From Notolepis coatsorum (lineage: Eukaryota; Chordata; Actinopteri; Aulopiformes; Paralepididae), in the NCBI GenBank assembly GCA_963971535.1, contig OZ020585.1:20790458-20854457 (forward strand): a stretch of DNA of 64,000 nucleotides, in the 5' to 3' direction. The position numbers and the translations under genes are program-made. Under the pieces are notes generated by a model. That model was not told where the DNA came from. It saw nothing but the letters and a program-made list of their open reading frames with translations, and did no database searches. The first letter of the stretch is position 1; each line of letters opens with the position of its first letter. This document shows, piece by piece, positions 1-47,300 of the stretch.

Positions 1-420
1 GGGGGGGGAAAAAAACGAACCTTCGTACTGTCTTACTATCATGCACCTTTCCACTAAATAATCTTCCTTGCCTAAATTACTACCTAGTACCTACTATACT
101 AATATATTATTACGTCATAATATTATGTCTTTACTACTATGCACTCAAGACTGTTTTTTTTATGTCTATTTTATTATTAGTATTATTGCACAATCGATGC
201 GTGCATGACCACCCGCGTTTCACTGTATGCCCTGGTATCTATGTATGTGACAAATAAACCTCTTGAATCTTGAACTGTAGCATCCAAGTTCAACACCGTT
301 TGATGAACATTGTTACTCAGCTGAAAGAGTTGTACCCTTCATGCTGACTTGTAAGTCGCTTTGGATAAAAGCGTCAGCTAAATGACTAAATGTAAAATGT
401 AAATGTATTATCGGACACAG
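1..420 (-). repeat. Dispersed repeat A copy with an internal insertion
   Basis: The minus-strand copy of a repeat also at 15044-15260 and 26932-27125. It is marked by TTTAGCTGACGCTTTTATCC, AAAGCGACTTACAAGT and AACAATGTTCATCAAA. About 150-285 is foreign and ends ACAAATAAACCTCTTGAATC, a LINE-tail-like segment. Confidence 0.65.
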
Positions 421-1332
421 TCGCTACTTGGGGACCTTCCTAGCCGTCCTACAGCCTGCCGTTTACCTCCAGTCTCTGCTGAGGATGCTCTGCAGGGAGC
501 AACAACGTCGACTGGGCTGTCCTGAGATTACTACAACTACAAGCCATAAAAAAAAATTAAAAATTAAAAAAAATCCCACAGATCATCTTCGGGAACGTAT
601 TCAAGTCCTCCCCGTTTTCTACCAAGACCTTCCTAAAAGAGGCTGTACACACACAGACATGGGGATGATGATGAACATACCTCGAGAAGCCAAGACCCGG
701 TTCAACTCTTTGTTTCTTTTGGCTTGTTTATACAGCAAGGGCCACTGTCTACATTGGGAATGACATTCTCCATATCCTACAGTAAAAGCCTGCAGATTCC
801 AGCGGTGGGGATGCAGACATTCTCAAAAGGAGATTAGGCTGTTTTAGGGTTAATTTACGACCCGTGTGTGAGGGGCGTCTGGCACCGGGAGGAGCACATC
901 TGCCTGCAAATGATCCATGCGACGGATCCAAACCAGAGGCCTCCCACTTCCCAACACAAATCCCCCACTACATGAAATAAAGCTTTGATAATGAGAAGCT
1001 GTTAGGGGAAAAGTCTCGTCTGGGGGCTTGAAGTCTTGGGGGGGGGGGGGGGGGGGGGGTTGTGGTTTGGCTTATGTGCTGTTGCCATCAGACATGGCTT
1101 GGACATTGCAGGGAATTCTTCCTAGATACCATTTTATGAGCGGCTGCGTTTGATCAGTTGCACGGCTCAAGTCTCAGGGACCCAGTTGAAGGACTGACGT
1201 CTTGTCAACCGTGGAGGGTTCCTCGGTCATCATGGCAGCCAATGACGGTTCATGATCTTGATCTTATCCTCCAAATGAGCATCTGACGGATTCTGCCCAA
1301 GGTTGGGACAGATCCTCCCTTGCTTTCTCCGC
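421..1332. other. Upstream sequence without recognisable gene
   Basis: Apart from a poly-G run (1040-1059) I see no gene. Weak ORFs lack any recognisable motif. Confidence 0.5.
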
Positions 1333-1633
1333 TCTCTGTCCCTCCCTCTCTCCCTCCCTCCCTCCCTCCCTCTCTCACTCCCTCCCTCCCTCCCTCCCTC
1401 CCTCCCTCCCTCACTCCCGCTCTCACTCCCCCTCTCACTCCCTCTCTCCCTCCCTCCCTCCCTCCCGCCCTCACTCCCGCTCTCACTCTCCCTCTCTCCC
1501 TCCCTCACTCCTCCCTCCCTCCCTCCCTCCCTCCCTCCCTCCCTCCCTCCTCTCTCACTCCCTCCCTCTCCCTCTCCCTCCCTCCCTCCCTCCCTCCCTC
1601 CCTCCCTCCTCCCTCCCTCCCTCCCTCCTCCCC
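1333..1633. repeat. (CCCT)n polypyrimidine tract
   Basis: About 300 bp, almost pure C/T with CTCACTCC interruptions. Its purine complement appears at 1817-1900, so the two can pair as an imperfect inverted repeat. The ORFs over it (Leu/Pro/Ser or Arg/Glu/Gly) are artefacts. Confidence 0.95.
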
Positions 1634-1814
1634 TCAGTTCCATCTTTCCAACTCGCTCTCATCTGCCCCGGCTTTGCTGTTCCAGCTCTTGGCTTGAGAT
1701 GTGTAGATAAGTTGTACCTAATAAAGCTCTCAGCGGAGGAGGACCCCGTGGAGCAAGCTACAGATCCCAGGAGCTCGGTTGATAACCTGCCTCGGAGCAC
1801 ACGAGTTTACCAGG

Positions 1815-2232
1815 GTGGAGGAAGGGAGGGAGGGAGGGAGGGAGGGAGGGAGGGAGGGAGGGAGGGAGGGAGGGAGGGAGAGAGGGAGGGAGAGAGGGAG
1901 GGAGAGAGAGGGAGGGAGAGGGAGGGGAGAGAGAGGGGGAAGAGAGAGGAGAGGGGGGAGAGAGGGGGGAGAGGAGAGGGGAGAGGGAGAGAGAGGGGGA
2001 GAGAGAGGGGGAGAGAGAGGGGGGAGAGAGAGAGGGGGAGAGAGAGGGGGAGAGGAAGAGGGGGAGAGAGAGGGGGAGAGAGAGAGGGGGAGAGGAGGGG
2101 AGAGAGGGGGAGAGAGGGAGGAGAGAGGGAGAGAGGAGGGAGGAGAGAGAGGGAGAGAGAGAGGGAGAGAGGGAGAGAGAGGGAGAGAGAGGGAGAGAGA
2201 GGGAGAGAGAGGGAGAGAGAGGGAGAGAGAGG

Positions 2233-2269
<37 letters not shown>

Positions 2270-2270
2270 C
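1815..2270. repeat. (GGGA)n to (GA)n polypurine tract
   Basis: About 455 bp, nearly all purine, grading from GGGA units to GAGAGG and GA. It is capable of triplex or G-quadruplex folding. No gene. Confidence 0.95.
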
Positions 2271-2424
2271 AATGTGATGAGGGAGAAAAACAGGAGGAAA
2301 AGCACGTTTGTAAGCGAATGATGGAGACCTTGGTAAAAAAAAATAGAAAATGATTGGGTGTACATGTCTAAATGTTTATTTTTCTGTACTTTTGCAGTCC
2401 TTTGTGTGTTGATATGCCTGCTGC

Positions 2425-2583
2425 TGTGTGTGTGTGTGTGTGTGTGAGTACTACGGTGGGGCTTTGTGAATTATGACTGCTATGTTTTGGAATGAAGGGA
2501 ACGTTGCCAGGTCTTTGCAGAAACACTGAAGTTTGGTGGAGAAGCTGGAGGGGGTTTGTGTAGCTGAGTGTGTGGGCTGAGGT

Positions 2584-2627
<44 letters not shown>
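2425..2627. repeat. Two dinucleotide tracts, (TG)n and (CA)n
   Basis: (TG)n lies at about 2425-2447 and (CA)n at 2587-2627, in opposite orientation about 140 bp apart. Confidence 0.9.
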
Positions 2628-2630
<3 letters not shown>

Positions 2631-2849
2631 GTGAGGGGGAACAGAGCACAAAAACGAGTGGTCTGAAGATTTTTTTTTTGCTGCAGTCACAGTGAACGAG
2701 TAGCGCAGTTTTCCCCTCAACTCCAACTCTTTATCAGCAGTTTTCAAGTGACCAGGCCGTAATTACCCTTCCTCGTCATTATTATTGTGGTGCTCAACTG
2801 ATGACTCAATCTGACCCCACATGTTCTCTCTCTCTCCCCCCGTCTCCAG

Positions 2850-38398
<35,549 letters not shown>

Positions 38399-38433
38399 TC
38401 ATCTCACTGACTAATGTTTTTGTCTCCCATGTT

Positions 38434-38518
38434 GGTTAACCCTTTCACTACCACACGACAAAGGGTTAACCCTTTCACTACCACACTACAGACGGTTGTG
38501 AAAGGGTTATGGTGGGTG
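38434..38518. repeat. TTAACCCTTTCACT-type minisatellite, locus 1
   Basis: Two units (GGTTAACCCTTTCACTACC then ACACTACAGAC) followed by an inverted partial unit TTGTGAAAGGGTTA. The same repeat is at 48290-48525 and 49693-50092. Confidence 0.85.
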
Positions 38519-38632
38519 GATTTCCCTCCATTTTCTGTTGATTTGATATTTTGATTCATGCCAGGTCCTGTTATTACTGCCAAATTGTTTGTGACCACCA
38601 CAACTACTTCCACATCCTTTCACCTAGAAAGG

Positions 38633-38750
38633 TCAGCACCTTACATGGTTGCCTCCACCGTCGGTGTGTGAATGTGAGTGAATGGGTGAAATGTAAACAA
38701 ATTGTAAAGCGCTTTGGATAAAAGTGCTAATGCAGTCCATTTACTGTTGT
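38633..38750 (+). mobile_element. tRNA-SINE 3' fragment
   Basis: Body sequence TTGCCTCCACCGTCGGTGTG through AAAGCGCTTTGGATAAAAG and GCAGTCCATTTAC. The tRNA-like head is absent. Confidence 0.75.
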
Positions 38751-39305
38751 AACTGTTGTTACTCCTACAATTTCCCAGCTACAAACGCCAAACCACTGTA
38801 TTCATAATGGACCAAATGGGCATCGCAACAAATATCTCACCAGTCGGGCCATCCCTTTCAGAACATTTGAATAGTACCACATAGAGAGGCCTCATTAGAC
38901 TCTAGATGTCCTTTGTCTATTAGTTCGGTACGCTCCCTGTATTGCCGCATGACAAATTTGATGGCGCTCTACCTGCGAACCACTTGTAGAACGCTGTAGG
39001 AGCCAGAGATGCCATTCCATGATGCCACTCAAGTTTCCACCTCTTCTCATCCCACATCCATCTGACTGCAACATAATGGTCTCTTTCTGCTGCTGAATCA
39101 TTTATTACACTGAAATAATATACGTTGAACTGATTATTTTTCCTGACAATACTCGCACCTCCCGGTTGGATCATGTTCACCTATTATCTGTAATGTATTA
39201 TTCAATCTCTGACCCGGATAATCTGTTAATGATGTTCTCTTCTTACCTGCGTCTTCCTGTTCATCTCCCACGTCCCACTTTCTGTTGCATTGCATGCAAG
39301 TGCCT

Positions 39306-39442
39306 TCAAGTTTTGTTTTATTTGTAAATTCTTTTGTCACATGTACATTATAGTGAAATGCGATTGTGCTTCATACAGCAAATAAAAAGTAAAAGAGTAA
39401 AGACCAAACACTATACACAATATACAAAACTAAATGCAACCA
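39306..39442 (+). repeat. Dispersed repeat B copy, partial
   Basis: It contains TCACATGTACATTATAGTGA and GACCAAACACTATACACAAT, matching 28540-28770 with deletions. Confidence 0.6.
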
Positions 39443-39649
39443 TTTTGTTATTTCCTAATCCCGATTCTCTCACCAGCTGTTTCATGACCTTACTCCATAA
39501 ATGTAGTATATGAAATATAGGAAATTAAGATAAATATATGTACATACCGTGTAGTGATGGGAAATATCAACAGTCTGTAGATGTAACAACTAACTTTCAC
39601 TTGTGTGTTTGGTGAATCTCCGTTGCACATCAATAGCATGTCAACTTGT

Positions 39650-40890
39650 TACGAAGGATCAGATTAAACCGAATATATATATTTATTTATTGATATATAT
39701 TGCATAGTATTTGTATATCGTTTGATATCCCTTGTATATTCCTTGTACATATACACGGAATATCCCTTTAGTCTAGCCCATAATAGTTCATTCTCCTATT
39801 GGACAGCGGCCCACCGGCGCCAGGCACCGGCCCCCGGAGCCAAGTTCAAAGTCACCGATACGACAAGTCTGTACTTGCCCGGTCCTGCCCAGGGATACGG
39901 CGACAGAAATGAGAGTGGCACTATTTGTTCACTGTGCATATAAATATGGCGCAAGTAAATGTAGAAGTTCTTCTTACCCTTCTTCCCTTAGTAACAGAAC
40001 GTGAAGCCTCACCCATGATACGACGTGCGGTGAAGTATGGCCCGTTTGGCCCCAGAATAGCATTGAGACCTCGTGCGAATTAATAACTGAATTGTCAGAG
40101 TTTGGCACTGTACCGTCGAGTGCGACGTATTTCTATTAAGTTAATAATAGTCTATAGTGTATGGTGCATCGTGCGGTTAGAGTTCTAAAGTGACCAGCAT
40201 CTCCAACGCTTCCTCGTGTTATCTAGAGTCTTATCCAGGCTGGGCCGACCACATGGCGCTTTCATCCGAGGAGATCTAGGCGAGGGCCGAGTGGACATGT
40301 ACACTGGATTACCTACCCGACGACTGCTGAGCCCTATGCGGCTGGAATATATCTTTGCTTTGGTACTGTGATTTGTGGAGCGGATAATCGCCGACGCCTG
40401 TGAGTGTTGGATTTACCCCGAGAGGAGTCAAGTCGAGTCGGCGCTCAGAGAGCCTGGGGCCGCCTAGCTTTCTTCACTGTAGAGCTACAGTCTACAAGAG
40501 AACCAAGCTGTATTCGCCTGTGGATCAAGGGACTACTGCACCGGCTTCTGTACCTGAAGTCTCCCTAGTCATCGTTGACCAGACGTTCTACTACCGACAG
40601 CTCTCCTACCCCCCTTGCCGGCTTACAACCGGGAGGACCCCCTCCAGTATATCCCGCTATATCATTAAGTGTACCATAGATGTAATTCCCTAAGAGCCAG
40701 GTTGTATACTTGCTTCCTGCGTAACCAGAGATTGGACATTCAGTGTTGATTTGCCTACGAGTACTCATTTGCCTTACAAGTGCATTCAAATCATAAATGT
40801 AATATAAATATCATATGTACCTTTTGCTCCATTAAATATTTGATTATTACCTTTGACTGGAACCGAGTTCATTGTGGGAAGTGTTCATCA
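39650..40890 (+). other. GC-shifted block, possible solo LTR
   Basis: The order is AT-rich sequence, a CCAAT-type box (CCTATTGGACAG near 39797), a GC-rich stretch, a TATA-like ATAAATA near 39938, then about 700 bp of GC-balanced sequence and an ATTAAA near 40838. That is the order expected of an LTR (U3, R, U5). I could not place TG...CA ends or a target duplication, and no internal retroviral genes are present. An orphan promoter or noncoding RNA is the alternative. Confidence 0.3.
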
Positions 40891-41664
40891 TATTCATATA
40901 TCGTGTACTGTATGGCCAGTAGTTAAAGTACATAAAGCGGTAGTGGTTTAATGATGCCATACTTATCAATACAGTCAGGGAATTGTACCCCTCAGTTACA
41001 CAACTCTATAACGGATGACACTCAACATAACTATTTACTATCTTCTACAAATGATCAACTTCATGTAACGTGACTGACGGTTGCTTCTCAAGAACTACCT
41101 CAGAAACATCAGACCTGTCCTGAATACTTCATTTAAACTCTGGTCAATTGAGGGGGAGCCTCATTTCAATGATGAGACATGATGGCATCAACAAATCCAA
41201 ACGCATACCTTATTGTTATAGAAATATACTAATAGTTAAAAAAGAAAATATATACATGTAAAAAAATATATATATATATATATATAAATACAGTAGTAGC
41301 AGCATTGTGCAATAGATCAAGCAAAACAACTACAGGTCGACCATGGACGACCATTGAGCTAATATTTAAAACGTCCAAGTGAGACAAAGGAACAACATTT
41401 TAGGTCAAGTTGCAAGTGATTCCATGATCCCACTGCATCAACACTAAAACACTGCTCAGTCACGTCAAGTCACACGTTATTCACTGTAGCGTGCACAGTA
41501 TTCCAGTGCAACATAGATGACATAATAGGATGGTAGATTACAGAGCAGAGCTTTATAAATGTACAGATAGTCAGATACCAAATGATTATCACATGTCAGT
41601 TAGTGAAGACCAACACACCTCATCATACAAAACACAGTGGTGAGTGTTGTAGCTCTCACTTAAT

Positions 41665-41750
41665 AAACCTCAGGGCTGGTGACAGCAGTGTGTAAATTAC
41701 ATCCCCATAATAGTCCAGTGTGTAAATTACATCCCCATAATAGTCCAGAA
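41665..41750. repeat. Short direct duplication
   Basis: Two copies of a ~31-bp unit, CAGTGTGTAAATTACATCCC then CATAATAGTC, in the intergenic region. Confidence 0.85.
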
Positions 41751-41825
41751 TTGGCAAGAAAGTTGATACAATAATCCTGTAGCATGAACCCTTTATTTTT
41801 TTTATTAATTCTTAAACTCGTAAAT

Positions 41826-42040
41826 GTATGGTGCATTTATATAGCACTTTTATCCAAAGCGCTTTACAATTTTGTTGCTCACATTCACCCATTCATGCAA
41901 GGTGCCAACCTGCTCATCGGGAGCAATTAGGGGTTAAGTGTCTTGCTCAACGATTCCCACGCTGGTAGGAGTGGGAATCGAACCGGGAACCTTCCGACTA
42001 CCAGATGACCGCTCTACCTCCAGAGCCACTGTCGCCCAAG
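41826..42040 (-). mobile_element. tRNA-SINE, full-length copy
   Basis: On the minus strand it reads GGGCGACAGTGGCTCTGGAG, then a B-box GGTTCGATTCCC, then the CTTAACCCCTAATTGCTCCC body, ending TGCACCATAC. Confidence 0.8.
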
Positions 42041-42404
42041 ACGTCAAACATTCCAGTCATCCAAATAAAAATATTCAGACTAGGATATGATATGTAAAGT
42101 CTAGCCTCTGGTTCCTTATAATAAACATCTCGCTTCCATGTTCATGAAACTGTCATGTAGAGTAGAGGCCGTGACTCCTGTGTTGTTTCAGCCCGCCCAC
42201 TCATTTCCCCTGGCTGTTGACAGTTGACTGCTACGTGGGGGGGAGGGGGGGGCGCCAACAGGTTGATGCCTCGTCACAGCCAGGTCCCCTTCTCGTCAGC
42301 CACAGCTTCCCGTTTGAGCTACAGCACAAACAGTCAGTCTGCTCTCACTTCAAGGTTTCTCTTGAATTGTGGTCACGAGAGAAGTCCGGTTCCCTCGGGT
42401 AAAA

Positions 42405-42461
42405 CAACAGTTGTGATTGGAGGATCAAGAAAAGAGAGTGGGTTTTTGAGATGGTTCAATT
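42405..42461 (+). repeat. Dispersed ~57-bp element, copy 1 of 3
   Basis: CAACAGTTGTGATTGGAGGA, then TCAAGAAAAGAG, then TTTGAGATGGTTCAATTG. It recurs at 51406-51463 (minus) and 63257-63315 (plus). It includes GATTGG, an inverted CCAAT box. Class unknown. Confidence 0.75.
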
Positions 42462-42817
42462 GTGCGTCCTCATTGCAAACGATCTTACCTAGTGCACCAT
42501 TAAGTACCGTTTCATATTATATATTTCATATATTACTATATATATATATAGTGTGAATTATGGAAGGGACACTACCACACACACTGCTGCTGTACCTAGT
42601 TGAAGCAGAATTTCACTCTTTGTAGAACATTTAGTAATTAGTATGCATACCCACACCACCTCTATATGACACCATCTGTTCCTGTGCTTTCATGTAGACA
42701 TTTGTTTGAAAGTTATAAAAACACATCAGTATAAATATTAACTTATACACAGTAAATTACTTATTTCCACTGTATGCCTACACAACACAACTACAGCGAG
42801 AACAACCCTAACACAGT

Positions 42818-42996
42818 AAATGGTGCATTTATATAGCGTTTTTTTATTTATTTATCCAAAGCTATTCAAATGTTCCTCACATTCACTCACACCGAACCAA
42901 CCTCCTCATCGGGAGCAATTAGTGGTTAAGTGTCTTGCTCAAGGACACAGCGACACACTGCCCGGGAATCGAATTACTAGATGACCTCTACCTCAC
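42818..42996 (-). mobile_element. tRNA-SINE, diverged copy
   Basis: The same family as 41826-42040, with deletions in the tRNA head and a T-rich insertion near 42841. Confidence 0.7.
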
Positions 42997-44317
42997 CCCA
43001 TAACGATTCTTGGTCTGTGGTTCTAGAGAACCTGCTCCAGTCTGTGAACAAGCGACCCTATAGATCAGGCTGTCCTGCGTGTGCAGCATGTAAACAAAAC
43101 ACACATTGACTTTAGCTCGACATGTATGACCTGGGACAAATTCTTGTGATGATGAATGATGCATGCACAGAGAAGAAAGGGTATGTATCTGCTTGTCTAA
43201 GTTCAGGGTAGCATGGCAAATAAGCTAATCTCCCAAAGAGTTGGCGTGTTCCTTTAACGTTCAGCCACAGTCAGACACATACTTTTATTGCCTGTAATGT
43301 ATATTATGACCGATAGGGCATAGGCTACAGACTCTCATCTGCACCTTTGTTTATACAGTTTAATATTAAATATCAGTGAGCCAATAAGCACATTTGATCC
43401 AGGATATTTCTAATATTTCTTCTGTTCAACCACAATCATCCAAAATGTAACAAAGCCTCCGATTGGCTCACACAGCACACGTGACAGACATAACTCAGCG
43501 AAGTAAGGTATCGGAAAAATGTATAGTTTTGGTATCTCAATCGAATCCCAGATATCGGTATTGGCACAGACATCGTTCTTTTTTAAACAATACCCTAATG
43601 ATGCTCGACATGCTCAATCGTGGACCTGGTCTTAAGGTATTTTTCCTCTCTCAATTCAAGAGTGGTCAACAATGACTCCAAGTTTAACCAAGGTTGTGTA
43701 ACTAATTACTGTACATCAATTCAAAACTTAGTGCAGAACCCAATAATACATACTGTAACTATAGTTGCTGCTTAATCATATGAACACAATGTTTTTAGTT
43801 TTCAGGTGAAAACAAGCGTCACAAGCAGCAGAAAACTATGACTGCTAAATCACTGCCAACTTCCATCCATTAGGAAAAATCGGGTTCTGGTTGCAATCTC
43901 TTGCTTTATATAAAGTGTGGCATGAAGGCAAGTTCCTGTAAAGTCTGTTCTCAATGTTTATTAAAAAGGTAGAATATGTAATGCTGTGAAACAGCGGCAT
44001 CAAAAATAGCCCCGCTTGTTATTGCACTTCATTTCCATTTTTTGGTTTGGTTTGATGTGTTGGTTGGTTGGTTATAACTTATTATTATACTGTGAATTTC
44101 TCCAGACCTCTCTTGGCAGAGCCTGAGGTGTGATCAGCAGTAGTAACCCCTCCCACCATCACCACTCTCCAACTCACACCAAAAAAAAAAAAAAAAAAAA
44201 ATGGAAACAAAGTGCAATATCAAGCAGGGCTCTTTTGCCTAGAGGTCACCGCTTGATGCCATTACAGATTATAAAAGAAGATAAAGCGAGTCGACTGCAT
44301 TTCAGTGTTTGTGCATT

Positions 44318-44323
44318 TTTATT
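44318..44323 (-). promoter_or_regulatory. Poly(A) signal of ZP3-like gene
   Basis: AATAAA on the minus strand, 77 bases after the ZP stop codon, in a good position for a short 3' UTR. Confidence 0.6.
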
Positions 44324-47300
44324 CAAAGGGTTCAGTGGTAAAGCCCACTGTACACAACAGTCTTCACAAAGTGTGCTCTGATCGAGTCAACTAATGCTAC
44401 TACCTCCATGTGAAGTACCAAGTCATCTCCTGACCATCTACCGTGGTCGTCTCCACCCAGTCATCCACCTTCCATCCATATTCAGACACTATGTCCTCCT
44501 CCTCAACCTTTTCATCTCTTGCAGTAGATTTCTCTCCTTTCTCTTCCTCCATTCCGTGAGCTTCCGGTGGCTGTTCCGTGTCGTCTCCCCGTCTCTCTAC
44601 AAGCTTCGAGACGCCGTCGTTCTCCGAGAGGGACATGTCCACCGCTGTTCCAAGAGACGGCTCCTCTTCCTCTTCCTCCTCCATGTGCAGATGGACCCTC
44701 TGCCCTTCATTGGAGATACCCTCTGCTTCGCTCAGCTCTGATCCTTTCCTCTCGGATGCCAACTCCCCTTCCACCGCTGTTCCAAGAGACAGCTCCTCCT
44801 CTTCTTCTTCTTCCTCCTCCATCTTCAGATGGATCCACTGACCTTCATTACCCTCTTCCTCTCTCAGCTCTGATCCTTTCATATCAGATCCCAACTCTCC
44901 TTCCTTCCTCACTAGAAACTGTTCCTCCTCTTCCTCGTCCATTTTCAGATGGATCCACTGACCTTCATTACCCTCTTCTTTCACCTCTGCCTCTCTCAGC
45001 TCTGATCCTTTCCTCTCAGATGCCAACTCCCCTTCCACCGCTATTCCAAGAGACAGCTCCTCCTCCTCTTCCTCCTCCTCCTCCATCTTCAGATGGATCC
45101 ACTGACCTTCATTACCCTCTTCCTCTCTCAGCTCTGATCCTTTCATATCAGATCCCAACTCTCCTTCCACCGCTGTTCCAAGAGACGGCTCCTCCTCCTC
45201 CTCTTCTTCCTCCTCCTCCTCCATTTTCAGATGGACCCACTGCCCTTCATTAGAGATACCCTCTTCTTTCACCTCTGCCTCTCTCAGCTCTGATCCCAAC
45301 TCCCCTCCCTTCCTCACTAGAAACTGTCCCTTAGCTGAAGCCCCCGACCCACCTTCTCCAAACATCTCTGAATCCCTCACATTGGATTGTTGTCTCTCCT
45401 CCATTTTCAGCCAAGGGCCAAAACTGAGCTTGTCCATCATCTCCTCCTCCTCCTCCTCCTCCTCCTCCTCTTCCTCAAATGTAACCCCGTTATCTTCCTT
45501 CATCTCCTCATCCTCCACCATCGAGTCAGTGGGACTTGGTTGATCTGCATCGTCATCGTACTTTGTCGCATCAAGATCATCCAGTTGGGTCTCGGGGCTG
45601 TGAAATTCTCTGATTCGTTGATGCATTTCAGTCTCAAACTCCAGGACACCATCTTCCTCCTCTCTCGTGCTGGCCAGGGAGGGGCCGACAGGCAGGAAAC
45701 GGTCCTCAGGTGTAGGTGGCTGATCTGAGACCAGCAGTGGTGCACTGCTAGCAGAACCTAAGGAGACAAGATGTTATTGTGAAAATTCCCCACAAAACAA
45801 GCAGTCCAAGGTCTAAGAGCAGAGGTCATTTTAGTAAGTCCAACGCCTGTTCCAGGGAGTGGTGTAAAGTAACTAAGGAGTTTTTGGCAGCATCTATAAT
45901 TCTTACATTTAAAATAAAATTGCGACTTCATTACATTAAAAAGAAAATAAATTACTCTACTACATTTAATGCTCTCGTCAAGACGAGTTGAGGTATATCT
46001 CACACAAGACCAAACGGATGGCATTAGCAGTAAATGTCATGAGAATTTAGAATATCACATAAATTATCGAATAATAATCTTTAGCTATTTTGAAAAGTTA
46101 CACTTGATCCGTCTTCAGGTATAGAGGAGAGTTTCGAGAGGGGGGGAAATAATTCTGTTCAAAGTCTGTTTTGTTACTTTGTACTTTTACTACTTAAGTA
46201 CACATTAACGTCAAATAAATTATTTTAATACACAAGTACATTTAATGTAAGGTTTTTCTTTTGCCTTTTTACTTTGCTCCCATATCCCCAGTTTTGTTGT
46301 TATGCCAATTCCCTTCCTGGTCGTCTGGGGAGAGGGTGTAGACAACCACATGCCTCCTCTGATACATGTGGAGTCACCAGCCGCTGCTCGTCACCCGACA
46401 GCTAGAGTTTCACTGGGAGAGCGCAATGTGCTCAGAGGTTCACGCCATCCCCTCCAGGTCCCCTCCCTGCTCAACAGGTGCCCTGACCGACCAGTAGGAG
46501 TCGCTATTGCAACGACCAGAACTCATACCTCACCGGCTTCCCACCCGCGAAAACACTGCAGATTGTGTTCGTAGAGACGACTGAGCCAAGCCGGAGGTAC
46601 CGGCGGTAGCAGAGTTCTTCCTCTACACTACCCAGTATGAGCTGCTTTAAGACTTTTACTCAAGTGATTTTCTAAATTGTACCCGAGTCACTTTCAAGCA
46701 AGATGTCTTTACTTTTACTCAAGTATGGCTTTCAGGTACTTTATACACCACTGGGTGTGATAGTGGCCTATAATATGATAGCATTAATCAACTTTCTTTG
46801 GCAATAAATGTGCATGAGACTACTACATGGTATAGAAATGTAGATATTTGATCTTATTAAACCCATTTGAAATTACGATGCAACGTCACAAACCTTCCAC
46901 CATGGCTCTCCGGGACTTGGAGGTCACGCATTGTGAGGCACAGCAGTCGCATATGGAGTCGTCGCCACTAATGGCTCTCCACCTATCAAAGCAGAGATAA
47001 AGAATATGCTGATGTGCATATTTCATAATGCATAATGAAAATATGCATTTTATAATGGCTCAAGGGCCGTTAAAATACAATGAGAATCTTTTCCGTTCTA
47101 GCCTACCTGTGTTAATGCATACCTGTTCTCTCTGTAGGTGCAGGATTTGCGTGCAGGACTAGGATCCTCTGATGTGATAAACAGCTTGCAGTGAATGACG
47201 ACCTCAAGAAAAAAAGATCACATGATGTCATCATGTGACCAATATGAACATTTAGGCAGATACCGATATTACCGATCTCAATATGATCTGTGTAAATAAA

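Larger units (their letters stand above)
40891..44317. other. Intergenic region between nhsl3 and the ZP gene
   Basis: Contains two SINEs (41826, 42818), one dispersed 57-bp element and AT-rich sequence with a poly-A run at 44181. No gene recognised. Both flanking genes end towards it. Confidence 0.55.

Noticed and set aside
428..763. 111-codon ORF near the left edge
   Set aside because: No recognised domain, a poly-A run inside it, and adjacent dispersed repeat.
1694..2353. Arg/Glu/Gly-rich ORFs over the purine and pyrimidine tracts
   Set aside because: Pure low-complexity readings with no conserved residues.
38920..39180. Minus-strand ORF with WMWDEKRWK and SNLSCGNTG, faintly lectin-like
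   Set aside because: The pattern is too weak to call a C-type lectin fragment and no flanking exons were found. A translated search would settle it.
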